From assembly GCA_950097015.1 (NCBI GenBank), contig CATNEN010000007.1, positions 13,107,001-13,171,000 on the forward strand: DNA of 64,000 nt. The letters are read 5' to 3'. Numbering within the stretch: position 1 is the stretch's first letter; each line of letters begins with the position of its first letter. The stretch is from Macrostomum hystrix. Taxonomy: Eukaryota > Platyhelminthes > Macrostomidae. Made by a program: the position numbers and the translations under genes. Below the pieces are notes generated by a model, which was not told the DNA's origin, did not search any database, and was given only the letters and a program-made list of their open reading frames with translations. Below are positions 52,501-63,389 of the stretch, one piece after another.

Positions 52501-55500
52501 GTGACGGCCTCTGGCAGGTTTGGCAAAGCCTCTGATCTCACTGGCTGACCCAGTGACACAGTGACGGTCTCTGACAGGTATGCCAAAGCCTCTGATCTCA
52601 CTGGCTGACCCAGTGACACAGTGACGGCCTTTGGCAGCGACAGAAAAGGCCCAGAACTCACTGGAGGAGGAAAAGAGTGGCGGACTGGTGGAGTTTGCCC
52701 TGCAACGGACAGCACCAGTGGCGCACAAACAATGATGCGGAATGGTACACTCATCACGATTAGCAAGATACGCAGCAAAGTGCAGTTTTCGAGGCCTGCC
52801 GGGAATAAAACACACGTCGCACAATTGCAGTTGCTATTGAAGGCAGAACAAATAGCCCGGGAAGAATTTCGCCTGCAGCGAAGTGCCGTTCAAGCCAAGG
52901 CACACTCGAAAGGAAGCCACGCAAGAGAGCATTCATCACAGCCGCTGGGCCGGGGAGGGAAAAAGAGGGGAAGGCGATTGTCGCAAAGTATCCCGATTCC
53001 ATGCTTCCTTTGTTGTAGACCGCACCGAAGAGGCAGGCTGGAGTGGCGTCTGCCCACCCACCGACACCAGCCGCATGTCCATTTTTCGTTTTCCTACAAA
53101 CCCGCGTCGATGCAAGCGTCATTGTCAGCTATTCTCGATCAGCCAATGAGGTTCGGTCTGCCCTCTCACAGTATAGCAGCAGCTCCAGCAACTACCCAGA
53201 AAGGCAGTCCTCTGGAAACACCGTGCGGAATGCGACTCCTGCAAAAGCCCCCCAGCCTGCCACGTCACGTTTCGAATGATCTAAGTGTACACGCCTGGCT
53301 TCTACAAGAGGCATTTTTGTGCCTGTAAAAGTACATGAGAACATTGGCGAAAAATGCTACTTACAAGTAGTGTATCGCTGAGCTTAAGTTGGACTCCTGT
53401 TAGAGCAGTGTCTATATGACGATTTCTACCTCAGGGGGCTGTGCATTGGCTTTATATACAATATTTGTGAGTAATGGACCAGAGTGCTGGGATCAAAAAC
53501 TGAGTGCACTTCTATTCTCAGCGGCCAGATAATCCTGCTCTGCTGCTCTCAAGCAGGCGAGTGTCTAATAATTCATGAAAAATTATTACAGACACGCGAG
53601 ATTTAAAAAATTCCTTGTAAAAAAGTAATAAAGCGAGAGCATTAACTATAGTCTGTGATTTATGAGTTCTCTAGAGAATATTTCATCAAATCGAAATGGA
53701 TAGCGAGTGACATTAAAATCTTTTGATTTAGGATCGTGCAAAACCTGGAAATCCAAATGTACGCTCGTCAATTTCGATGCCATATGGGTTTAGAGGTTTT
53801 GAAAAAAGAGCTTAAGCGGCAGACACAGAAAAAAATTAGGCTCTACTTTGTAGAGGTAATAGCTCAAACGAGCTCGAAAATTCAGTAGACAAGCCCCAAA
53901 AATGTTCAATGCGCCTCACCGGGTATAGCAAACTACATTCACGCACACGCTTCCATTAACTTATACTCCTCACTAATAACGATCTGGCATGACACTTCCA
54001 GGAACCTGACCAGTCTGTATCCATCAGAAATGAGCTGGCCTGATGCTTCCAGGGACCTGACCAGTCTGTATCCATCAGAAATGAGCTGGCCTGACACTTC
54101 CAGGAACCTGACCAGTCTGTATCCATCAGAAATGAGCTGGCCTGACACTTCCAGGAACCTGACCAGTCTGTATCCATCAGAAATGAGCTGGCCTGATGCT
54201 TCCAGGAACCTGACCAGTCTGTATCCATCAGAAAGGAGCTGGCCTGACACTTCCAGGAACCTGACCAGTCTGTATCCATCAGAAATGAGCTGGCCTGATG
54301 CTTCCAGGAACCTGACCAGTCTGTATCCATCAGAAATGAGCTGGCCTGATGCTTCCAGGGACCTGACCAGTCTGTATCCATCAGAAATGAGCTGGCCTGA
54401 TGCTTCCAGGGACCTGACCAGTCTGTATCCATCAGAAATGAGCTGGCCTGATGCTTCCAGGGACCTGACCAGTTCTGCCTCAGTTCAGTATATGCAAATA
54501 TATGTGGCACAGCCGATGCGGGGTTAATTTCGCACTTTTGCGACACTCACACAGTTGGAAGGAAAGCAGACCCGGCATTCGCAAAACATTGCATCTCAAT
54601 GCCACACTCACAGAGCTGGAAGGAAAGCAGACCCGGCATTCGCAAAGCATTGCATCTCAATGCCACACTCACAGAGCTGGAAGGAAAGCAGACCCGGCAT
54701 TCGCAAAGCATTGCATCTCAATGCCACACTCACAGAGCTGGAAGGAAAGCAGACCCGGCATTCGCTAGTGTCAGCAAAGATAAAGTAAACAGACGCACCT
54801 CTGCGCACTGTGAGGCCGGTGCTCAGCTCTGCCAACACCCTGTCAAGATCATCGCTATTTGCCTGAGAGGAGCGCGATGCTGCCATCGAGGTTGACGACG
54901 CTCCTGCGCCAGAAGTGGAGGGCGCCCCTGTGGCACCGGCGGTGTTGGCACCGACGCTGCGGTTGTGGAAGCTGCCGGTGCGGAGGTTAAAGCGTTGGCT
55001 GAGCGAAGAACTGGCAGTCATGAAGCTCTCATCCTCGGAAGGGGCCAGCGTGGACGGTGCGTAGCCGGCAGATGACATGATGGAGGAGAGTTCAGCCTCT
55101 GTCTCAATGCGGATTGGCGGCTGCTGACTGTTTCGGTCCTCCTGCTGTTGATGTGGCTGGGGATAGGAAGATGCTGAAGTTCCCGGCTGCGAACTCGACT
55201 GCTGCTGCTGGTTGCCCCGCGCAGTCTTTGAACGGCGCAGGGAGCGAAAACCAAAAGCGTCTCGGTGAAGACGACTGAGAGCCGAACGCAGGCGGAGGCT
55301 GGCGGAACGAAAAATACGGCCACGTGGCGACTTGGGCTGTGGTTGCGACTCCAAAACTGCTGCAGCTCCCCCCGAGGGTGGATCAGCCGCGGCTGACGAA
55401 GAGCCGGGACTGGCAAACTGACTGCCGCTTCCAGGCTCGAGGACAGAATCGTGGCTACTCAGAACTGCCAGTGAGTCGCCTGGATGCCCGGCACGGTGCT

Positions 55501-55570
55501 GTTTGCGGCGCGTCTGCGGTGGCTGTTGGCTGCCCCGGTGTTCCTCCTGTGGGACGGTGAAGCAGTTCAT
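46503..55570 (-). CDS. DLC1: DLC1-family Rho GTPase-activating protein with START domain
   Basis: Minus-strand exons 55570-54799, 50468-50243, 48669-48397, 48294-47601, 47442-47132 and 46884-46503 join in matching phases into 886 codons. The C-terminal half matches the DLC1/STARD13/STARD8 family (fly crossveinless-c). It has a pre-GAP region (ERRDSGMDSP, then KFRWSSFARSHRPS, as in family members), then PKFLRRPK and the RhoGAP domain from VFGVPLSTVQ. The arginine finger lies in GIFRRTG (about residue 483), with LLLPDENREVLQSLLYFLKD and NLAVCLAPSLF following. The START domain includes VISVEADPTRILNRIVQDK, WLIEACGPGNSRVTLLSRVD and GHSLEWYNRTWGH. Such proteins turn off Rho at adhesions and junctions and bind lipid or protein through START. 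The N-terminal part is Ser/Gln-rich linker; the SAM domain of vertebrate DLC1 is not seen. The first exon is open to about 55630, where a phase-0 acceptor would let it join exons at 60.5-62.8 kb, so the true start may lie outside this window. Confidence 0.9.
46974..47104. repeat. 36-bp short array in a DLC1-like intron
   Basis: About 3.6 copies of CCCGACAGTCCCAATACTAC plus CGATTTTCACAATGCT. On the gene strand it begins 27 bases after the exon 5 splice donor (47131). Confidence 0.9.
48722..50115. repeat. 16-17-bp minisatellite filling a DLC1-like intron
   Basis: Roughly 85 short units of the type CCAGCTACTCCTAGCA, with TTAGCTATTTCC and CAACAGCCACTCC variants arranged in longer repeated blocks. 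It occupies nearly the whole intron between exons 2 and 3. Toward the exon 2 donor it grades into degenerate units that run up to the splice site at 50243. Confidence 0.93.
50641..51130. repeat. 41-bp minisatellite, 12 copies
   Basis: Units AATGCCATCAGTCCAACCAG plus CCACTCTTTACACTGAGCACT, with TTT/ATT and CAT/CGT variants. It lies in the large first intron of the DLC1-like gene, about 170 bp from the exon 2 acceptor. Confidence 0.94.
51131..51984. other. Unique intronic DNA
   Basis: Unique, moderately GC-rich sequence in the large DLC1-like intron. Overlapping open frames at 51033-51570 have no recognisable content. Confidence 0.45.
51985..52638. repeat. 60-bp minisatellite, about 11 copies
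   Basis: Units GGCAAAGCCTCTGATCTCAC, TGGCTGACCCAGTGACACAG, TGACGGCCTCTGGCAGGTTT. Sixty is divisible by three, so two minus-strand frames stay open for over 260 codons; these are repeat artefacts. Confidence 0.95.
52639..53989. other. Unique intronic DNA
   Basis: Unique DNA inside the large DLC1-like intron. The plus frame 52621-53328 is open for 235 codons but begins in repeat DNA and shows no domain, so it is not called. Confidence 0.4.
53990..54475. repeat. 51-bp minisatellite, about 9 copies
   Basis: Units CTTCCAGGAACCTGACCAGT, CTGTATCCATCAGAAATGAG, CTGGCCTGATG. Variants are GATGC/GACAC and GGAACC/GGGACC. Being a multiple of three, it opens spurious frames on both strands. Confidence 0.95.
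54541..54768. repeat. 61-bp minisatellite near a splice donor
   Basis: Nearly four copies of CATTGCATCTCAATGCCACA, CTCACAGAGCTGGAAGGAAA, GCAGACCCGGCATTCGCAAAG. On the gene strand it begins about 30 bases after the donor of the DLC1-like exon ending at 54799. Confidence 0.93.
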
Positions 55571-55639
55571 GCAAATCAGTCGCGGCTCAGCTGACGAAGA
55601 GAATCTTCCCAAAAACGGGAATCCCGCTGCCTGTTTTTC

Positions 55640-56500
55640 CGCCGATCGCCCTGCCCGTCTGCCTCATGAGTGGAGCGAATAGGGCTCTTTTACGCTCGGG
55701 AAAATTTCGGGTCGGAATTGAGGGGCAGAAGCTTGAGGGGCTCGGATGAGGGCAGGGCAAGGGAGAAGGCGAGATTGCTGCGAGCGAGCGGTGGCATCGC
55801 AATTCTTCATGCGGCCCCTGCACCCCCATTAAAAAACCGTCGGCATTGGGCCCAAAACCCAGCCCACCGCAGGCAATAGCGTGCGATGGGGAAGATGGGT
55901 GGGTGAGGGAGCGGAGTCAAAACAGCAGGGATGCGGGCCGCGGCCAGCTGACAATCTGCCCTAATCCCTGCGATCCGACCTGCCTGCCTCCTGCCTCTAG
56001 AAGCAATGGGCGCATCCGCACTCTGTATGCGTGCGAGCGCCACAGTTCGCTAAGTCGGCACTGGCCACGCCAAACCCCACGCCGATGATGGAGCTGGGAG
56101 GCTGGGGTGTCGGTGCTTCTTAGAGAGGGTGAAGAAGGGAACTAGATTCAGCTTGAACGTGCATGTGCAGGCCCTTACAGGCCCAAAGCTGTGTATAATT
56201 GGGGAAATTGAAGGCCAAATAATTAATTAAGAAACTGCCAAAGCAGGACTACATCCAGTATTCTGGTGGATTTAGTGTGCACATGACTGCCGAGATAGTG
56301 ATTCTTAAGTTCTCAAAGGAACCAATTAGCAAGGCTTTATTATTTATGAATTGTCAGCAACATTCAGTAGTTTCCAATGTAAAGAGAACCTCTGCCTGTT
56401 TTCTCCACAAGCTATCGATATTGCGATCAAATCAACTGAAGTTACTTTTTAATTTCCATTGGCACCAAGCTTAACCTTTATTTGTGCTTATGCATCAACA
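55640..56500. other. GC-rich region then AT-rich spacer
   Basis: 55640-56110 is GC- and CpG-rich, like the region upstream of Phox2, and could be a promoter for the DLC1-like gene (if it starts at 55570) or intronic DNA. The rest is AT-rich with nothing supported. Confidence 0.35.
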
Positions 56501-56501
56501 A

Positions 56502-57180
56502 GAGGTTGTTGATGCGAGCTCAAAAGTGGAGGACACTCGGCAAAGCAGGACATCCAGTCCAGAGGTTGTTGATGCAAGCTCAAAAGTGGAGGGCACTCGG
56601 CAAAGCAGGACATCCAGTCCAGAGGCTGTTGATGCAAGCTCAAAAGTGGAGGGCACTCGGCAAAGCAGGACATCCAGTCCAGAGGCTGTTGATGCGAGCA
56701 CAAAAGTGGAGGACACTCGGCAAAGCAGGACATCCAGTCCAGAGGCTGTTGATGCAAGCTCAAAAGTGGAGGGCACTCGGCAAAGCAGGACATCCAGTCC
56801 AGAGGCTGTTGATGCAAGCTCAAAAGTGGAGGGCACTCGGCAAAGCAGGACATCCAGTCCAGAGGCTGTTGATGCGAGCACAAAAGTGGAGGACACTCGG
56901 CAAAGCAGGACATCCAGTCCAGAGGCTGTTGATGCAAGCTCAAAAGTGGAGGGCACTCGGCAAAGCAGGACATCCAGTCCAGAGGCTGTTGATGCAAGCT
57001 CAAAAGTGGAGGGCACTCGGCAAAGCAGGACATCCAGTCCAGAGGCTGTTGATGCAAGCTCAAAAGTGGAGGGCACTCGGCAAAGCAGGACATCCAGTCC
57101 AGAGGCTGTTGATGCAAGCTCAAAAGTGGAGGGCACTCGGCAAAGCAGGACATCCAGTCTAGAGGTTGCTCATGCAAGCA
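56502..57180. repeat. 60-bp minisatellite, about 11 copies
   Basis: Units CAAAAGTGGAGGGCACTCGG, CAAAGCAGGACATCCAGTCC, AGAGGCTGTTGATGCAAGCT. Variant triplets (GGACACT with GCGAGCA) recur every third unit, showing a 180-bp higher-order period in the middle of the array. Four frames remain open because the unit is a multiple of three. Confidence 0.95.
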
Positions 57181-57326
57181 CTAAAAGTGGAGGACACTCG
57201 GCAAACGAGGGCACAGTCTGGCCAGCATAAGCAATTAGGCACCCTCCTATCAAGGACCACTAGTAGCACTTCGTTAGCTTCGTTAGCTTCGTTAGCTAAC
57301 AAATTCCTTGCCCTGGCAAGAAGTCC

Positions 57327-57524
57327 TTGCCTTCTATCTTTGCTACTTACATTTGCGACCTGGACAAATCAAGCTGTGCATTAGGACGATCACTGTGCAA
57401 ACGCCTGAAAGACTCGGGGCCACAGGGTGTTTGGATTCATGCTTTGTGCCGCTCTCTGCTTGCGAATCCTTCTATCGCTCGCGAGTTGCGTAGGAACTAC
57501 AGCTTGCAGATAGGGCTCGAATAG
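57327..57524 (+). other. Orphan 65-codon frame feeding a minisatellite
   Basis: A plus-strand frame reads ICDLDKSSCALGRSLCKRL and GVWIHALCRSLLANPSIARE and stops in the first unit of the 52-bp array. The amino-acid composition looks protein-like, but no family is recognised. It could be a relic exon whose end seeded the array. Confidence 0.2.
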
Positions 57525-58171
57525 TGCAACAAACTGCGGGCAGGCTGACTACAGCTTGCAGATAGGGCTCGAATAGTGCAACAAACTGCGGGCAGGCTGA
57601 CTACAGCTTGCAGATAGGGCTCGAATAGTGCAACAAACTGCGGGCAGGCTGACTACAGCTTGCAGATAGGGCTCGAATAGTGCAACAAACTGCGGGCAGG
57701 CTGACTACAGCTTGCAGATAGGGCACGAATAGTGCAACAAACTGCGGGCAGGCTGACTACAGCTTGCAGATAGGGCACGAATAGTGCAACAAACTGCGGG
57801 CAGGCTGACTACAGCTTGCAGATAGGGCACGAATAGTGCAACAAACTGCGGGCAGGCTGACTACAGCTTGCAGATAGGGCACGAATAGTGCAACAAACTG
57901 CGGGCAGGCTGACTACAGCTTGCAGATAGGGCACGAATAGTGCAACAAACTGCGGACAGGCTGACTACAGCTTGCAGATAGGGCTCGAATAGTGCAACAA
58001 ACTGCGGGCAGGCTGACTACAGCTTGCAGATAGGGCACGAATAGTGCAACAAACTGCGGGCAGGCTGACTACAGCTTGCAGATAGGGCACGAATAGTGCA
58101 ACAAACTGCGGGCAGGCTGACTACAGCTTGCAGATAGGGCTCGAATAGTGCAACAAACTGCGGGCAGGCTG
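57497..58171. repeat. 52-bp minisatellite, 13 copies
   Basis: Units CTACAGCTTGCAGATAGGGC, TCGAATAGTGCAACAAACTG, CGGGCAGGCTGA. The only recurrent variants are GGGCTCG/GGGCACG and a single CGGACAGG, so the array is very young or homogenised. Confidence 0.95.
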
Positions 58172-59256
58172 TGCTAGTGATGGGGGAACACAATTCGCAG
58201 CAAGGCTTTTCACGTCTTTCGCGCCGCAGGAAACAAGTAGGAAATGTGGAGGGAGGCATGGAGGAACAGATATGAAAGGGTCGGCGGTGGCCAAGGTCTT
58301 TGCAATCCTATCGAAACAGGCCCGGCAGGCAAGCGGAAACTGCTTTCTGGAGAGCTATCAATAACTGGGCTAAGAATAGCCGAAGACGCTGCAGATACGC
58401 GGGGGAAGAAGGCTTTTCGATGAGTGATGTCGGCGGCCCGTAGGGGCAAGTGCCGGGGCGGGGACAAAAACAACGGTGGCGGACAAGGCCATAGACATTC
58501 TGTGCGCCAAGCTCACTAGCAGGTTAGCGAAGTCTCAATAAACTTCAGACAGCTGCGAATTCTACTTATAGTAGGGCATTGGAAACTTTAGCAGTAGTTA
58601 AACCAAACAATCTGTGCGAGTTACTTTTCATCAGCTATTGGAATGCATTGCTGGGAGTGTGTGCGATAAATCAGCCTAACTGTGATCGCAGCAAGCCTAA
58701 GCCTAAAAAGCACGGACACTTTGGACACAGCTAAAAGCCCAATGTACGTCAGGGATGGGGATGAAAGTGGAGCAAAAGAGAAAAAAATATTTGCGCAATT
58801 GGGGCCATTCAAATAGCAGATACCATGTGAGGCCAGGTGACAAATATATGAGTCTATCCCAACCTTTATTTCCATCACTTATGTATCAAAGTAGAACAGT
58901 AGCGAACCATTGGGCCAAGTTTAAAGAGCCCAGAAGGACCAGAGGTTTGTTTGAAAGTAAGAGAAAAGCGGAATATTATCTGCGAAGAATGGAGACGAGA
59001 ACCTGAGGGGCTCATCCAAGTGGCCAGATGGTAAGTGGGTGCCGAATTTGAGTGCTAGGCAGGCAGTACAAGCATGAAAGCGGTACAAGAAGAGACTTGC
59101 TTTAGACTTGCGCTAGTTTAGAAAAGAAGTTTAGTTCACTTACCAGCCAAGGAGACAGCGAGCAGATTCAGTGGTAATACGAGCTATTTGGCGGCAAATA
59201 GTGGTCACTATTCAAAGTCAACGAGTGAGGATTGTGCTGAGGAAGTGTGCAGCTGT
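58172..59256. other. Unique DNA, no gene supported
   Basis: About 1.1 kb with only short, featureless frames on both strands. Confidence 0.5.
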
Positions 59257-59697
59257 ATTTGGGAAGTGAGCAGCTATATTAGGGAAGTGAGAAGCTATAT
59301 TAGGGAAATGAGAAGCTATATTATGGAAGTGAGAAGCTATATTAGGGAAATGAGAAGCTATATTAGGGAAATGAGCAGCTATATTAGGGAAGTGAGAAGC
59401 TATATTAGGGAAATGAGAAGCTATATATTAGGGAAGTGAGAAGCTATATTAGGGAAATGAGAAGCTATATTAGGGAAGTGAGAAGCTATATTAGGGAAGT
59501 GAGAAGCTATATTAGGGAAGTGAGAAGCTATATTAGGGAAGTGAGAAGCTATATTAGGGAAGTGAGAAGCTATATTAGGGAAGTGAGAAGCTATATTAGG
59601 GAAGTGAGCAGCTATATTAGGGAAGTGAGAAGCTATATTAGGGAAGTGAGAAGCTATATTAGGGAAGTGAGCAGCACTACTCAGGAAGTGAGCAGCT
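59257..59697. repeat. 21-bp minisatellite, about 21 copies
   Basis: Units AGCTATATTAGGGAAGTGAG plus A, with GAAATGAG and GTGAGC variants. Twenty-one is a multiple of three and gives a spurious seven-residue-periodic frame. Confidence 0.95.
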
Positions 59698-60531
59698 AAA
59701 CAAATTCCTAGCGAATTTCAAGTCGGAATAACTAAAAGCTCTAGTCAACTAGAGGTGAGCTTGACGCATTAGGGAGACTTTGGGATCAAGCAGAGGGTCG
59801 ATCAAGCAGATGGAGTTGCAAGGAATATGCCAGCCGACAGTTGCTCTCAGCTTCTCACCTTTCAGTCGCTTGGCGAATGCAGTCGCATGCTTTTCAGTGA
59901 GGCTTGCGAGCCGCTGCTTGCAGATGCATCCTTCACTCCCACTACCCCAGCTTCCTTTATTTCTTCCCAAGCCTTACACGAACCAAATCGGGTCGGCATG
60001 GACTGGCGGGGATGGAGGCAGAGTGCAGAGGGACCTCCCGCGCGTGTGCAGTTCGAAACTGTGACAGCGGTGCCCCCCCTTGCCAACTGCCTTTCCATTC
60101 AGGCGGGCGAACACACCCACCACTGCTTCCCCTCAGCGGCAGAAGGAGGAGAGAAAACACGAGGCGCAGGATCTGCGGCCTCTTCTGAGCCGCCTGGTGC
60201 TTTCCGCCTGAGGGCCGGAAGGCTGCAAAGGGGATTCAACACTCACATTGTGCTGGGAAGTGCAGTTTTAGTCATCGATCCACGTCACCCGCCTCCGCAA
60301 CTGTCTGACCGCCGCTAAAAAGAAACTTAAGAGGCCCATAGCTACAGGCCCCGAGTCAAACAGCTCATCTGTTAGATCATCTTAGGCCATCGTTATGTCA
60401 TCATTTGAAGTGAGCTCATATAAAATTGGCCATAAAGCCGAAAGCATGTTTTCTGATATTTGATATTTCCAGCGCAAAACTGAAAATCTGTGTAGATATC
60501 ATATTCAACAGCATCTGCTTGCCAGCCTTAC
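59698..60531. other. Unique DNA, no gene supported
   Basis: A plus-strand frame at 59827-60318 is open for 163 codons but has no recognisable motif, and other frames are open alongside it, so it is not called. Confidence 0.4.
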
Positions 60532-62830
60532 CTTCAACTCCTTTAGCTGATCTTCCCGCTCCTCATCCTCCTCGTCTTGCGGCATAGCGCTTGCCCCAGC
60601 TTGGCACTCGAGCGGGTCCATGCGGCGTGTCAAAGCTGACTGCGGCTCCGGCCAGTCGGGCATGGAACAGAGACAGGTCAGACGCCAGCAGTGCCCCGGC
60701 AGAAGCGGCGTTCGAAGGTCCTCGACCGGGTCGGGCAAGAAGTGCAAAGGGTACAGCCGGCTCAGCTCAATCAGGCGGCCAATACGACTGTAGGAATTAA
60801 GGGTGGTTGGGAACTAGGTTCTGTGAGGATTACTCAAGTTGGGAATCGGATGCTGTGAGGATGCTGTGAGGATTACTCAAATTGGTAACTGGGTGCTGTG
60901 AGGATTACTCAAGTTGGGAATCGGATGCTGTGAGGATTACTCAAGTTGGGAATCGGATGCTGTGAGGATTACTCAAGTTGGGAATCGGATGCTGTGAGGA
61001 TGCTGTGAGGATTACTCAAGTTGGTAACTGGGTGCTGTGAGGATTACTCAAGTTGGGAATCGGATGCTGTGAGGATTACTCAAGTCGGGAACTGGGTGCT
61101 GCGAGGATCACTCAAGTTGAGAACTAAGCTCTGTGAGAATCCGTTAGAGGGGGACCTTTTTTTTGAAAACCAGTCAGTTTGGAAGTAGACGTTAAGTGCC
61201 CGCGTCCTGCCGAAAGCGATACCATAGTAAGCAGCAGTCACTGCTGTATGGCCTAGCTTGATTTGGTGCTGGCCACTGGCCAATCAGAGTGTTCTGTCCA
61301 AGGTGGACCAGAGCTCATGCATCGCCACAGCGAGCTAGAGCTTTAATTCTCAACTCAATTTTCTGGAAAAGTGAAATACAGGAGAGTATTATTAGAAGAG
61401 ACCAGCTAGAGGAAAGGTAGAGACTACGAGCAAGGCGACCCTCAGTAAGTCCAGGTTGGCAGAAATCATAGCTGACAGGAAGCCGAGCATGGAAAACAGA
61501 GGAAAGCACGGGGGCAGCCACAAGGCCAGAATCTCAGTGGCGTTCAAGAGCTTCCTGCGCTTTGCCTCACAACAGTCAGCAGGCTGACAAAGTCCCGAGT
61601 CTGTAGTAGACTGTGCCAGCTTGTTAAACGGTCTGCCTGCACTTTGCCTCACCACAGTCAGCAGGCTGGCAAAGTCCCGAGTCTGTAGTAGACTGAGCCA
61701 GCTTGTTAAACGGTCTGCCTGTACTTTGCCTCACCACAGTCAGCAGGCTGACAAAGTCCCGAGTCTGTAGTAGACTGAGCCAGCTTGTTAAAAAATCAAA
61801 GCAATGAAAAAATCCGATTGATCTGGTTTACTTCTACTGCCTCCGAATTGGCAGGCTGGTCAAGTCCTCTGGTTTTTCTAGCTTTCCAGATTTCTCTGTC
61901 GGCCTCAACAAAAGAATGGTTCCCAATGGTCTCAAAGGCTAAGCAGTGACTGCCATGCTGAATGTCCATTCTCCAGCAAGGGTTTTAATGCGCATTAGCC
62001 AGCTTCTCCCTTGAGAAAGCCGACTAAGAAGAGCGCTGAGAGTATGCTCGGCCAGAGATCAAAGCTCCGGATGCGAGCTGCAATAAGCTCAGCCTTTCAG
62101 CATTGCTTTCCAGCGCGACTTGAGCAAGCCCCCTGAGCCTTTGAGTTTCTCCTCAGTGCAAGCAGTTCCAGTCCGTCGGACCTAGGCAGACAGACAGTCC
62201 ATTAGGTCATGCCACACTGCTACTCCCTATCTGTGCACATGTATTTTCCTCAAATCTTATTTTATTCCATAGAAACTAAAAGGTAGTCTTACTGTAACGA
62301 TCTGATTCCAGAATGCATGCTATTGAACTTTCAGGCTGCATGCAGCTCGCCAGGATATAAACAGTCTGTTTAGATGTTAAAATCTCACCTGGCAATGAGT
62401 AGAGTGAAGCTAACTCATCCCACAATGAGTAGTGTGAAGCTTACTCACCTGGCAATGAGTAGTGTACAGCTTACTCTCCTGGAAACTAGTAGTGTACAGC
62501 TTACTCTCCTGGAAACTAGTAGTGTACAGCTTACTCTCCTGGAAACTAGCAGTGTACAGCTTACTCTCCTGGAAACTAGTAGTGTACAGCTTACTCTCCT
62601 GGAAACTAGTAGTGTACAGCTTACTCTCCTGGAAACTAGTAGTGTACAGCTTACTCTCCTGGAAACTATTAGTGTACAGCTTACTCTCCTGGCAATGAGC
62701 AGTGTACAGTTTACTAACCTGGCAATGAGCAGCGTATATTCCTGACTGAGGCCAGACAGCAGAGGGGTGGCAGCGGCAGTGGCAGTCGCTGCGGAGTTGC
62801 AGGAGGCTTCAGTCGGCTGCAGCAGGCCAG
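60532..62830 (-). CDS. Two internal exons of a gene continuing off the window
   Basis: Minus-strand exons 62830-62719 and 60787-60532. The first has a strong pyrimidine tract before its acceptor (TCCTTCTTGCCAG) and donor GTTAGT; the second has acceptor TTCCTACAG and donor GTAAGG. Phases match (AG|T CGT), and the second exon ends in phase 0. The encoded sequence runs through GLLQPTEASCNSA, SRIGRLIELSRLYPLHFLPD, LPGHCWRLTCLCSMPDWPEP and an acidic end (QDEEDEEREDQLKELK). No family is recognised. A phase-0 acceptor at 55630 would join this to the DLC1-like gene, making these its upstream exons; otherwise they belong to a separate gene. There is no start or stop in the window. Confidence 0.5.
60818..61140. 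repeat. 32-bp minisatellite next to a splice acceptor
   Basis: About ten units of TGTGAGGATTACTCAAGTTG plus GGAATCGGATGC, with GGTAACTGGGTGC variants and two GTGAGGATGCT insertions. It starts about 30 bases upstream of the acceptor at 60788. Confidence 0.9.
61141..61560. other. Unique spacer
   Basis: Unique sequence between two arrays within the intron. Nothing supported. Confidence 0.5.
61561..61800. repeat. 82-bp triplication
   Basis: Nearly three copies of an 82-bp unit (TTTGCCTCACCACAGTCAGC, AGGCTGACAAAGTCCCGAGT, CTTGTTAAACGGTCTGCCTG) with few differences. Confidence 0.93.
61801..62389. other. Unique intronic DNA
   Basis: About 590 bp between two arrays with no supported feature. Confidence 0.5.
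62390..62735. repeat. 30-bp minisatellite that includes an exon's splice donor
   Basis: About 11 units of TAGTGTACAGCTTACTCTCC plus TGGAAACTAG. On the minus strand the first unit is the end of the exon at 62830-62719 together with its donor (CTCATTGCCAG|GTTAGTAAAC). Later units read CCAGGAGAGTAAGC, keeping the shape of a splice site. Confidence 0.93.
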
Positions 62831-63389
62831 CTGGCAAGAAGGAGGAAGGGAGTGAGTGAGAAGACTCAAGCAAAGTCCAAAACGGTTACGGTACCATCAA
62901 ACTTCGCTTCTAGGCACATGGATGTCTATATCAGGAGGGGAAATAGCAAACTGGAACTGAAAAATTGCTCAGCAAATGCCTAATATCTTAAGTACCACTA
63001 GAAATCGGACCTGGGAATTTTCGATATTTTTTTCCATAGCCCGAAAAAAAACCTCGACTAGCAGCATGGGTGGCCCAGCTGTGACAGTTCGCAGCCACAG
63101 CGAGGATCGCTAGGCTGTGGTGGACATCTGGATTCGATGCAGTGAGATCTTGTGGCATGCAAGAAATGAACTGAATAATATTGAACTGATTGTGCAATAC
63201 AGCTACGAGCGAAAGATGCTAGGACTGAGTACATTGAGTGGAACAATTTTCAGCTATGAAAAACGGTTGCTGGATGATTTCCTAGAAACGAGTGAGTGGC
63301 GGACTGAAGCAATGCGCTCTGGTGACAGAAGCCCTTAGATTGGTATCGTTGAGAGGAACCTCGGTAATATCTTCTGGTAAAGCATTTTA
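62831..63389. other. Unique DNA at the right end
   Basis: Contains the pyrimidine tract of the exon at 62830 and a 73-codon plus frame (63117-63338) without recognisable content. No gene called. Confidence 0.4.

Noticed and set aside
51925-52824. 299- and 268-codon minus-strand frames
   Set aside because: Follow the 60-bp array; the non-repeat ends show no domain.
52621-53328. 235-codon plus-strand frame
   Set aside because: It begins in the 60-bp array, lies antisense in the large DLC1-like intron and has no domain signal.
56482-57230. Four overlapping 210-250-codon frames
   Set aside because: 60-bp array, a multiple of three, so frames stay open by default.
59827-60318. 163-codon plus-strand frame
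   Set aside because: No recognisable motif, and several overlapping frames are open in the same GC-rich DNA.
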